Origin: Atriophallophorus winterbourni
Lineage: Eukaryota; Platyhelminthes; Trematoda; Plagiorchiida; Microphallidae
Assembly: GCA_013407085.1 (NCBI GenBank)
Contig: JACCGJ010010690.1
Location: forward strand, 164,501-228,500
Length of the DNA stretch: 64,000 nt
Direction: 5' to 3'
The notes below the pieces were generated by a model. The model saw nothing but the letters and a program-made list of their open reading frames with translations, was not told where the DNA came from and made no database searches. Below are positions 44,381 through 53,518 of this stretch, piece after piece. Position 1 is the first letter of the stretch. Each line of letters starts with the position of its first letter. Both the position numbers and the translations under genes were made by a program.

Positions 44381-47089
44381 CTTGAAGATAGTAGGGATTG
44401 CATTACTTGAAATTGTCAATCAAATGCTCTCGGATGGCATGTTAACGAGCACCCTCCAGCATATCACAAGCGCAAGAAACGCACAACGCCCGACGACAGC
44501 AATCGAAATCAAATGAAATTTGTTAGCGAATGAACTGCGTGAGTGACCAAAGAGGAGCACGCAAAGAACATGATCAGGTATTGAGCGAAATACAATTAAT
44601 CTTAGTCAATCCAACGAGTTCAACATGGCAAATGCTCAAAATGGGATGCTTGGCACGGAATCCTCTGGCAAATCAACTCAGATTGAAAATAAGAGAGCAC
44701 TTGTTGAAGATCTCTCTGTGGTTACAGTGATTCTAATTTAAGTTAAAGATATATGTTGGATTCCTAGTAAATTGCGTAATAAATGTGAGACAAATTTACG
44801 TCAGCATGTAATGTGCGTTTCGAGAGCTTACTTGAAAAAAACATCAGACAGTTTTGTTCAGGATGGGAATCGGGAAGATGCGGGACAGTCGAGTTGACCC
44901 TGTACGCTATAGGCCCTCTTTTGATCGAAGTGATATCCTACAAATTAATCAGGATCGAGATATATGAATACTAGTTAAAATAGATTGCCAATGATTCTTG
45001 ACAACATTTCGCCTATAAAACACTGTCGGAATTAAAACATGGAATAAATAATTTATTCGTCTATTCTTATCCGTACCCAAGTATAAATGGTTAATGAACA
45101 CGTCGCCGAATGCCGGTGGGTTATTCTCGTCATTCGAATTATCCAGTAGTTTTCTTTAACAGTGCAACAGAATTCTGTCTTAATGGATACAAATGCAGTG
45201 TATGAACCCAAAAAAATATCTGAATGTCAGAACCATTGATTAAATTATTGTTTGAAAACTAACATTACATGGAAGCTTTCATATGAGAAACGAGCAATTT
45301 TATTGTCCGTTAAAATTTGATCACCACATATATGTTGGTGCTCACATTTCCCGCATTCACATACCACTCCCAGTTTCGGGGTATTAGTGCTTTCAGTGTA
45401 ACTTTTCATGAATCAGTTTGGGTACATTTTTTGCTAGAATCCGAGGAAAAACAATACGTAATTTCATGTCGAAGTATTCAAAGCATTATTAATGCACGAG
45501 CCTTTAAATTTGACCGAGCGGGGCCTTTGAATCTACCGTGGACACTACTAATTCCTCCACATATTTTTCTATTAACTACACGACACCAATTTCTTGTCTT
45601 ATATTATAACACCGAAAAATTCAGGATTCTCTCGTCCCTTACATTGCCCTCTATCTGGTTGTCAAATCAATGGACACTCAGGATCTGAAGTCGCAACATT
45701 AACAGAGTTTCCGTAACGTTTTTGGAAAAATATATTTTGTGTGGTGGAATTAATTTGATCGCTGAAAAATCGTTCACACGAAGAAATCCATGTACGTCTT
45801 ATTTATCCCTGCTTTTCGTTAACTGTCCACAAAGCTTTATTATCCATGCAGATCAAAATGTTTTGGTTAACTGAATTGCATTGATATCAGATAGCACATT
45901 GGAATCTGAAGTCAGTAATGCGCTTGCCAAAGATTAGAATTTGGATTGCTTTAGAAACGATATTTTTCTAGCTAGCTGGCCCCATAATTTACCAGTTATT
46001 TTACGAATCAACATCTTTTCTAGACATCATTCTTTTTTGCAAACTATTATAACCTATTAGTTGACGGGTTCAGCTGCTTTGATTGTCATTACAGCGTGTA
46101 CCCGTAAAGCCATAACTCCTGCTTTCGCTGAACACTGCTTGTTCACAATCTGATAGAGGAGTTTTTGATTTTGCCACATTCTAGACATCATCTCAGCTTG
46201 GTTGTTTGTTTTGTCTTCAACAATTTGTTTAATCAGATGCTTTCTTATTGTTCAAAAGGTCTCCAAGATGGTGTCGGTAATTAACTGGCGATGGTTTCAT
46301 CAAACCACATTCAATTTGTAATCCATATTCGAGTACGACTACAGATTTTGAAACTGAATGCTATTCCACACCGCTGCGGTATGTATTCAGAGATTGATCT
46401 GATTTCCCGGTTGAGCATCATCATGCTGGGCCACTGCTCCTGTACTCCGATGTCTTCAAATTTCCACTTGTTGTGCTGAGAGATGCGTTTGACAGGCATA
46501 ACTTTCTGACGATTTCTGTTGTATCACTTATTAGCTCTGCTCAACACAGGTAGTCGAAATACAAGACCAAATGATCGTTTGATCACAGCGAACTATCTTA
46601 AATTGTCAAGATTAGACAAAGCATTGAAGGCATATCTGTCCATCTATATCTTGTATCGCTATTCGCTTCTTTATAGAAGGGAATATCTTCAAAGAGCTGC
46701 TAGTTAATCGCGTTGATGAAGGTCTAAGATATTATGCTGGTCTACAGTATGTTACGCAAATTAAACGCTTCCATATCGTTTAAATGGGGTCGAATGAGTC
46801 AATAGTGCGTGCATAAAGCTAATAGTAGGTCATAGAATCAGTCAAAATTCAAAATCGTTTTCTCTTCTTTGTGTATGTATTTAATTTGATTATTGTATCT
46901 CTAATCGTATGTAATCGAAAACATTTTGCTCAGCTGTTGCATCGCTTCCTAGAATGTTATGTTCCGAAAACCACTATCGCGATAGGTTTAAGAAAATATA
47001 TTCTAACAAGCTGCAGAATATCTTTATGAGATGCATGTTCTATGGTTGGAGTAATGTAAGTTTCCGTCATTATATGTGAATTTCCAAGC
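44381..47089. other. Unassigned intronic sequence
   Basis: About 2.7 kb of AT-rich intron. The 123-codon frame at 45317-45688 shares only short, weak boxes with the TTC-tailed repeat at 38691 (GTTGGTGCTCA and GGGGCCTTTGAATC), so it is probably repeat-derived and not a gene. No exon of the receptor was recognised. Confidence 0.35.
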
Positions 47090-47490
47090 AGGAGGATACG
47101 TTCGAACGTACCCAGAAGACTGGAAGCAGGCTTGTCTTTAGCCTACGCATACCGTAACTCTAAGGTCATTTTCCGACTTGATTCAACTCAACATTATCTG
47201 CCCAGTGTGATATTTGTACATAAATGGCTTACCAGTTAGGAAAATATAGCATTTTTGAAAATTGAATGTTTGATTGATACATATAGAGAGCATTTGGATG
47301 GGCATTTGAAGAACCTTGCAGCTGTACTCATCTGCAGTCGATTTTATTCTCGTCGAAATTTTAATATAGCCGGCAAAGCGAACCACCTTGCATAAAAGCA
47401 ACTTTGGTAGGTTGTTGATGTGAATGAGGATAAGTACTAGCCCTAGGACGAAAACTTGCGGTACACCACTAGTGGCATCAACCAAACGTG
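47090..47490 (-). mobile_element. CR1-b RT fragment, degenerate
   Basis: On the minus strand: SGVPQVFVLGLVLILIHINN, then LLCKVVRFAGYIKISTRIKSTAD and FNFQKCYIFLTGKPF. These are the palm blocks of the CR1-b RT with FADD changed to FAGY. It is a short internal piece in the intron before receptor exon I. Confidence 0.65.
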
Positions 47491-47852
47491 GAAGTACCCA
47501 GACGATTCTCGCTTAGTGAGGTAACTTGCAAGCCGTACGCGTTGCTGTACATGACCAAGGAATAAGACACCACAGGTGGGTTTGTAGTAAAGGAAACTGC
47601 AAGATTCCTTGGCATTTGATAGTGCAACATTCGTAGTCATCGGCGGAGTATCGGAATTTGAATATATCAAAGCTGGATTTTAGGAATAACTTGTACTTTC
47701 CATTTTCTCGTGTCAAAACAACTGGTTAGCTTGGCCTTCAGTTGCAAATGCACTATTGTAATTCTTTTGGGAAAACAATGTAGTAAAATATTAATGGCGT
47801 TAGTTCATTGTTTGTATTTTTCCTATTATTAGTTCATTTCTGTTTTCGACAG

Positions 47853-48415
47853 TATAACAACCGGCTAACTCATTCGGATGAAAATAACACGACCGATCCC
47901 GATTCAACTGTACAAAGCTCGGGAGATATGAACGTCAATCCCTCACTGCTAAGTACTCATCTTGCACTTTGTCAGCGGCTTCGTACAAGATCGATCGACA
48001 GCATGAACCAAAAAAAGGATCATTACGTCATTGAATTCGAATTTGCGAAATCTCAAAATACCTTTTCGTTCGGTGGCTTACAAATAGAACTTTTATCAGC
48101 TAATATGCTCATCCAATCAGAATCTTGCATTCCCTTGGAGCAGTCCACCAAGTTGTCTAAATTTACCGAGTTCACGCATGATGCAATTTACTTCAACTAT
48201 CCGCAAACATCTCGCAAAAATTTCAGAAATCTAAGAATGGGATCAACGAGTAATTTCAATGATTTTTTTAAAAATTTGAAAATGGAATTTCCAAAGCATT
48301 CATTTGGGAACCTCATTAGAATGTGTCAGAGTCAATCAAATGACATTGAAACAATCCGGTTATTTTGCGAAAAATTGAATAATGAAAATTTTGCTCAGTT
48401 TCCCGATGTCGTCTT
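47853..48415 (+). CDS. Eph-like receptor exon I: 188-codon insert in the activation segment
   Basis: A 563-nt exon with a pyrimidine-rich acceptor TTCTGTTTTCGACAG and donor GTCTT/GTAAGC. It is entered in phase 0 from exon H and left in phase 2, which exon J completes. The frame stays open for 187 codons amid decayed repeats. It starts with an acidic, asparagine/threonine-rich stretch (HSDENNTTDPDSTVQSSGD). A folded-looking part follows (LALCQRLRTRSI, YVIEFEFAKSQNTFSFGGL, and FNDFFKNLKMEF). No family is recognised. By position it lies between the DFG-like and APE-like regions, making a very long activation-segment insertion. Confidence 0.65.
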
Positions 48416-49114
48416 GTAAGCGTTTTGTGTTGAGGTTGAGAACTTTAATGTAAACAATCCAGTTACGTGAAATATTCTATTTCGACTTGACATCTTTTTG
48501 ATCTCATTTATTATTAAGATTTTAATACATGAGTCCGGCGGGAAGAAAAATTTCAACCAGATTGTTCGACACATTAATATTCAAGGATTCAAGGCATCAA
48601 GGATTTATAGTTGAAAAAGCGTTCGATAGAGCTAACTGTGTTAATGTTGTTAATTGGAAATATACAAAGATTTTGATTCAAGGTAATTCAAGGTTTTTAA
48701 TGGTCTAAAAAGCAGCAAGCTTAACAACAACCATAGAATGGTAAAAATTGAAATTTAAGTGTTCTGGATTGAGCCAATCGCAATTTAGTTTGACCGAAAC
48801 AGATCCATGTAGGTATTGTTGATCCAGTCAACATGTGTGCGCAACCCATTAAAGCTTCATCGGAGTATTTCACTTAGTTTCACTCCAGTTCCATTATATC
48901 CATACGCTTTCAAACGCAGCTACATTCTATTAAATTTTCATGGACAGATATCCCATTTTTGCCAAAAGTTCTCGACCTGAATTAAAATATAATGTTTAGA
49001 AAACATTAATTTGCATGCAATATGCTCTCAAAGAGCTCAATAAATACAATATATTTTATGCTCTCGTCGGTGGCGTCTTGATGATGTGTGACCAAATATT
49101 TTCTGGTTAATCTC
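48416..49114. repeat. Intron start with a CR1 3'-end fragment (minus)
   Basis: At about 48680-48760 the sequence AAGGTAATTCAAGG, TTTTTAATGGTCTAAAAAGC and an ACCATAGAATGG box repeat the 3' end seen at 3497-3560. A minus-strand CR1 tail is therefore present. The rest is unassigned AT-rich intron. Confidence 0.45.
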
Positions 49115-49380
49115 AACATTCAGAATTAAAGGATTTAAGCCTCAAAAAGCACATAGCTCCACAATAACCATATCATAGTAAATGTTGGTTCATGAAAAAA
49201 GTTTAAAATATAGTAATTTAATGTTACGTGTAGTCCAGTTGAATACTTACCAAAAGTCAAAACACAGGTTCAGTTAAATTGTTATGCAACAAATAAGTAT
49301 CCAAATGTCGAATGAAAGTTTCTGCGATGGGACCGATTACAATAGTTTCGGGAAGGGCATTTCAAAGTAAAACAGACACC

Positions 49381-50623
49381 TGCAGCAATGTAATGGTAAA
49401 TGTTCGTGACCGATCGGGTAATCATAATCATGAAAAAAGAAAGTTTGTAATTAATCGGTGAGGGTTTTTATTGGTAACGTTTCGCTTCTGACTAAGAAGC
49501 TTCGTCAGACACAGGGTGTCAGTACGAACAGAGATCAAGCTTAAATTTCATTTACCTGACCAATCCAAAGCTAGTTAAGTACTGCACAACCCATGGTGGG
49601 TTCTGCACTCGTTAAGATAGACAGGCGCGATCAATATTAACTGACGCACCACCACCCCTAATTGCCGTATAATCAATTAATTGTTTTGGTCTTGGCAGGT
49701 ATGAATGACATCTGCTGACCGATTAGCTCCATTGAGTACTCGGTGCGCACGATAAGGGTCACGCACGTTAAGGGTTATCCGCCGCGGAACCGGACGCCAG
49801 ATTGTGGAGATATCAGCCCCATTCACCTTATTGACTGCATTCTTACCGGCCTTTGTTATCTCAATCGCCTCAGCGTGAAGTCGTTCAATGTATAGTTTTA
49901 TTCCCCGCCTTATCACTTTTACGTTATCAAGACCAACGCTGTGACCTGTGTCCAGCACGTGTTCAGCCAGTGCTGAATCTCTTATCAGTGTTTGATATTC
50001 ACTGGAATTGCGTGGCTGCTTACCGATTCAATTTTTGTGTTCACTTATCCTAGTACTGAGTTTTCTGGATGTTTTCCCGAGCAACCCTTGCAGATGATTT
50101 TATATACGCAATTCGTCGCGCAGCCTGAAGGTGTTTCATCCTTGAGATGTCTTAATAAGGATTGCAGCGTCCTACCCCTTTTATACGTTTCTCGTATACC
50201 TGCGTTCTTTAAGATTTGACTTATCCCCTGTGAGGCTTCCTTAACGCAAGTTATAGAAACTGTTGCACGCCAGACTTTCTCCGATTTGGGTGCTGGGTAT
50301 TTGACACGTTTCAGTTGGCGTATAATTAGGTTCTTAAGGTAACAATGATCAACAAGCCGGCGATTAACTTCTTGATGGGCTCGTTTTTAATCAGTGGCAT
50401 CGCGTTCAACTTTGTACAACAGCGATTTGGCAACTAAATTAAATACTTTTTGGGGTGCGACGATGATTACCACAAGACCGCATTGTGTCGATTGGCTTAC
50501 GATAGACCGTAGTACTTATTTTACCATTCTGCTTTCACGCGAGACAGCCTAGGGATGGAAGTGTCGCTTCTGTCGACTCAATCTCCTTTGTAACTTGGAT
50601 TTTGAGATCCAAGTTGTTAAGGT
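49381..50623 (-). mobile_element. Penelope-like element remnant (RT end plus GIY-YIG) inserted in CR1-b
   Basis: On the minus strand, RT-end sequence NGKISTTVYRKPIDTM is followed by a thumb/linker (VWRATVSITCVKEASQGIS). Then come CVYKIICKGCSG and RKLSTRISEHKN, the GIY-YIG region with its YIG strand deleted. ALAEHVLDTGHSVGLDN and RGIKLYIERLHAEAIEITK follow, the typical Penelope C-terminus, in an open frame 49958-49677. A hammerhead-like motif lies 3' of the coding part at 49482-49511. Both edges abut an ACAC in the CR1-b host, possibly a short target duplication. Confidence 0.75.
49482..49511 (-). ncRNA. Hammerhead-like motif of the Penelope remnant
   Basis: The minus strand reads CTGACGA, one A, stem GCTTCT/AGAAGC with a 5-nt loop, then GAAAC and GTT. 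It matches the arms of the inverted repeat at 51456-51928 with changed loop and stem-end bases. One base more than the hammerhead consensus lies between CTGACGA and stem II. Stem I is limited to two or three pairs. Confidence 0.45.
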
Positions 50624-51211
50624 AACACGTACAGAATAAAACTATCGGCGAAAGCTGTTACGAGAATCGGGAATTTGTATTTTCGCTGAGATGTTTGAGT
50701 AAATGATTGATGTGGTGTATGTAATATTTGTATGTAAGTATCACGTCATTTCAACGGTTTTTTGAAGGAAAATCGGGAGTCTCGTGTTTTGCAATCGTTC
50801 CTCGTATGTTAGGTCATGGAAACCACTTACCAGTTTGGTTGCGCGATGATATATTTTATGAAGCAATAGTATATTCTTTTGTAACCTGGAAGTCCAAGCT
50901 TGGGATGCCTGCTCCATGTTTGGACGATAGTGAGCAACGTTCCAGGCTAGAAGGCTCTGAATATCCGTCGCAGCATAACTAGAAGCTAGGATGTACGCTT
51001 ATAGATGACCTCACAATGCACGCTGTTCTTTAAGGTGCCACATACCCAGTCTCCATGCACTTTTCCGATTCGGTCTAGATCAAAATCGTCTATCCAGAGT
51101 GATATTAGTACTCGAATAACTTACCAATTTGCAACACCTTGCAATTTTCACATTGAATGCTAGTTTATTCCGTACCGACCATTAATGGAGATCATGTAAA
51201 TCACTTTGAAT

Positions 51212-52129
51212 CGGTGCCTTCAAAACGGCCGTGCAAAAACTAAATTTCTCCACACAATGTTTTCCGATTTTTTAGTTTAATGTTAACGCTATCTGTGGGG
51301 CAAATGCATGATTGTTTCGTATCTACTGAAGCCAATTTTGGACGCGCAATTTTGAACGTATTACGAGATGCCGGATATTGTTTTGAAGCTTTTGTCCTAA
51401 AACATTTGGTTACGGCAATCGATTGAAATATGTTTGGGACCGATCGTGTATTCATAATGCAAAGAAATTTGTGTGCAATCGGTTAGAGTAGTTTTTGGGT
51501 AACGTCTCACTTCTGACACAGAAGCTTCGTCAGACCAAGGGTGATAGTCAGGACAGGGAACATGATTAAGTAGTAGTCAACCAACCACCACTTATTTGAC
51601 TTTACTGCTAAACAGCCTATAATACGCTTACAGTGTGTCACTTCTCGTGGGAATGACCAGGATCAGTGGACGATTTTCCTCACAGTGTGTATCCACGTCA
51701 ATCTGATAGAAGTGTACGCGGTCAAGGTCAGTTGACACAGCGGCCCACATACGTAAAAGTACTATAGGCTGTTTAGCGGTAAGGTCAAATAAGTGGTGGT
51801 GGGTTGACTACTACTTAATCATGTTCCCTGTCCTGACTATCACCCTTGGTCTGACGAAGCTTCTGTGTCAGAAGTGAAACGTTACCCAAAAACTACTCTA
51901 AACGATTGCACACAAATTCCTTTGCATTTGATTACGGCATTTGCCTATAAATTGGATCATATGTTGAAATTATCAATCAAGACCGACAACAAACATCGTT
52001 CAGTCGACAAATTATAACTTGATGTCGGGATTTATTCCTCCATTTTTTTTAATTTTTTAGTGAAAGAATTATAACTGCAGAAAATTCGTTTTTATTGACA
52101 AAGCAAATTTCTTCTTCTTATTATTATTC
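51212..52129 (+). mobile_element. TTC-tailed repeat, second copy, itself interrupted
   Basis: The same family as 38691-39196: GTGCCTTCAAAACGGCCGTGC at the left, then GAGATGCCGGATATT. After the inverted-repeat insertion come CGTTCAGTCGACAAATT, GATGTCGGGA and the TTCTTCTTATTATTATT tail. It inserted into the RT of the CR1-b copy between AATCACTTTG and CAGTCCGCAG, two points that are contiguous in copy 2 apart from a few bases. Confidence 0.7.
51456..51928. repeat. 166-bp inverted repeat around a 141-bp spacer, hammerhead-like arms
   Basis: Arm 1 (51456-51621) and arm 2 (51763-51928) are both 166 bp and differ at only about six positions when one is reversed. Each arm contains CTGACGA-AG-CTTCTG...CAGAAG-T-GAAAC-GT (TGT loop), the same motif as in the Penelope remnant 2 kb away. 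The left motif reads on the minus strand and the right one on the plus strand. The spacer is unrelated. This fits a pair of Penelope pseudo-LTR ends in opposite orientation, left after internal deletion. Confidence 0.75.
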
Positions 52130-52389
52130 TAAACAGTCCGCAGCCGATTTTATCCACGTCCAAAGTTTGATATCATCAGCAAAGAGAATCACATTGTAAG
52201 AGAGCGCCTGTGATACGTAGTTGATGTAAACAAAGAAAAGTAGTGGCCCAAGGACGAAACCTTGCGGTACGCTACAAGAGGCATCAATAACCCGTGATTT
52301 TACCACGTCGTGTCAAACGATCACCTTGCGCTCACTGAGGTAACATTTTAGTCATTGGAGTAGCTGTCCGTTGAACGAACCCTATGCAA

Positions 52390-52660
52390 CAGTGACATTT
52401 AAGTATAACTTTGTTTAACACTTATCCACTATTTCAAGGCTCATTGAACCTGATCTTACTGTCTTCACCTGATGATGGCAAACTGCCAGAAACCAGTAGT
52501 GGAGTGTAATTTCGGTGGATGTGAGCAACACATCACTTTGGTCATCCATAAGCGCCTTGAGTGCTTTGACCACGAATCACTTTGTGATTCTGTGTTTGAA
52601 CATCGTGGTTCGTTGTACGAACACTATGCGACAGTGGCATTCAAGTATAACTTTGTTTAG
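52390..52660 (+). repeat. Retrozyme-like unit: 242-bp monomer with flanking direct repeats
   Basis: Two direct repeats of about 30-36 bp (CAGTGACATTTAAGTATAAC at 52390 and CAGTGGCATTCAAGTATAAC at 52632, each followed by TTTGTTTA) lie 242 bp apart and enclose one hammerhead ribozyme. That is what a partial head-to-tail dimer of a 242-bp hammerhead retrozyme would look like. The dimeric repeat at 54964-55230 has a similar period of 235 bp. Confidence 0.6.
52463..52504 (+). ncRNA. Type I hammerhead ribozyme motif, intact in all helices
   Basis: Stem I is CUUCAC paired with GUGGAG (6 bp, one G-U). The core is CUGAUGA at 52469-52475. Stem II is UGGC/GCCA with loop AAACU. GAA follows, then a minimal stem III (AC/GU with two unpaired bases) and the cleavage triplet GUA, with the scissile bond after A52498. 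All invariant hammerhead bases are present. A short stem III is typical of retrozyme and Penelope hammerheads. It lies on the sense strand of the receptor intron before exon J and is the best ribozyme candidate in the window. Confidence 0.78.
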
Positions 52661-52837
52661 GGCCATTTTGTCTTCAACCGCTCATTCAGATCAACGCAAC
52701 TAAATTTCAGTTGACACCTGATTATTTGGCTTCAAGATAAAAGAATAAAGATTTATTTTCAAAAGCAACCATAAGATCAATGAAAAAATAGTTTCCACGC
52801 CAAAGTGTATATCGGAATTACTCTAACGTGTTTCCAG

Positions 52838-53018
52838 TAAATGGTTGCCAACAGAAAATTACCCCGTCAATGCTGCTAAATTTTGTTTGGAAATCGGTTT
52901 ATTTGCTGCTAACATGATTTCTGATGGAAGAGAATTTCTAGGAGAACACGGACGGGCTAGGGGAAAGTTCTGCCCACAATGTAGATCTGTGCTTTTCGAA
53001 GGACTAGGAAAAGGCTAC
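52838..53018 (+). CDS. Eph-like receptor exon J: C-lobe, APE to alpha-F region
   Basis: The acceptor is CGTGTTTCCAG. One base completes the split codon from exon I. The product begins KWLPTENYPVNAAKFCLEIGL and continues FAANMISDGREFL. This aligns with the Eph RWTAPEAIxxxKFTSASDVWSYG block and VMWEVMSYGERPY. The tryptophan, proline and glutamate of W-x-A/L-P-x-E and the length to the G-E-x-P/F turn are kept. The SDVWS aspartate is lost. SVLFEGLGKGY matches DVINAIEQGY. The donor is uncertain: TAC/GTGACG at 53018 is possible, otherwise the frame stops at 53043-53045. Confidence 0.7.
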
Positions 53019-53160
53019 GTGACGGGAGCAGGAACCCAGTTTTAACGCGTCTCTATTTGGGTGGGACGAAACGCATCATTCTGTGAAATAGAATTTGGTA
53101 ACATGGAATGCGCTTAAGTGTGAGTGTGCTCAGTTCACAATTAGTCAACCAGTGGGGTAG

Positions 53161-53391
53161 TTTAGGTTGCGTTATTTAAAGTTTGATTTCATTCCTGGGA
53201 AATCCTGTGTTACTTCGAACTTGAAACTCGATGCATTTCTTCGAATAGAAATAAATCAAGCATTGGCAATAGCTTTAATTAGTATGGGCCATATTTTACA
53301 ATACTTTTCGAAGCAAATATTTGAAAAACTGATGTTGTTTTGCCAAAAATTATGGTCAGTTCTGGTCAGTTTTCCCAAAGATCCTAAGTAA
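53161..53391 (+). CDS. Tentative receptor exon K (end of kinase-like domain)
   Basis: An open stretch of 77 codons 142 bp after exon J, ending at a stop at 53392-53394. If entered at the AG at 53159-53160 it is phase 0 and compatible with the tentative donor of exon J. QIFEKLMLFCQKL may correspond to the Eph LHQLMLDCWQKD of subdomain XI, but the rest does not align and the acceptor has a weak pyrimidine tract. It could equally be chance. No SAM domain or PDZ-binding tail follows. Confidence 0.3.
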   Translation, partial: FRLRYLKFDFIPGKSCVTSNLKLDAFLRIEINQALAIALISMGHILQYFSKQIFEKLMLFCQKLWSVLVSFPKDPK

Positions 53392-53518
53392 AATGTGTAT
53401 GATCAGACCGATTAAGTGCGGAAGATTGACATTTTGTTTAAACGGTCTCACATCTATATGAAAATTATCACCTAGCGCAGGTAAAGTCGTGCATATGTTA
53501 GGTCAAACAAAGAATATA

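Larger units (their letters stand above)
49115..52372 (-). mobile_element. CR1-b copy split by two insertions
   Basis: Three minus-strand pieces align in order with copy 2 (56412-60650). They are the 3' UTR and last codons at 49115-49380, the thumb region at 50624-51211, and the palm at 52130-52372 (DASCSVPQGFVLGPLLFFVYIN, then VILFADDIKLWTWIKS). The first gap holds a Penelope-like remnant (49381-50623). The second holds a TTC-tailed repeat (51212-52129) that itself contains an inverted repeat. At each gap the flanks are adjacent in copy 2. The element is truncated at its 5' side near 52372. Confidence 0.75.

Noticed and set aside
45317..45688. 123-codon plus-strand frame as a gene
   Set aside because: It contains short boxes shared with the TTC-tailed repeat at 38691, so it is probably repeat-derived.
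53161..53391. Treating exon K as a confident end of the kinase domain with subdomain XI
   Set aside because: Only LML-C resembles the family, the acceptor is weak and exon J's donor is uncertain, so it is kept as tentative only.
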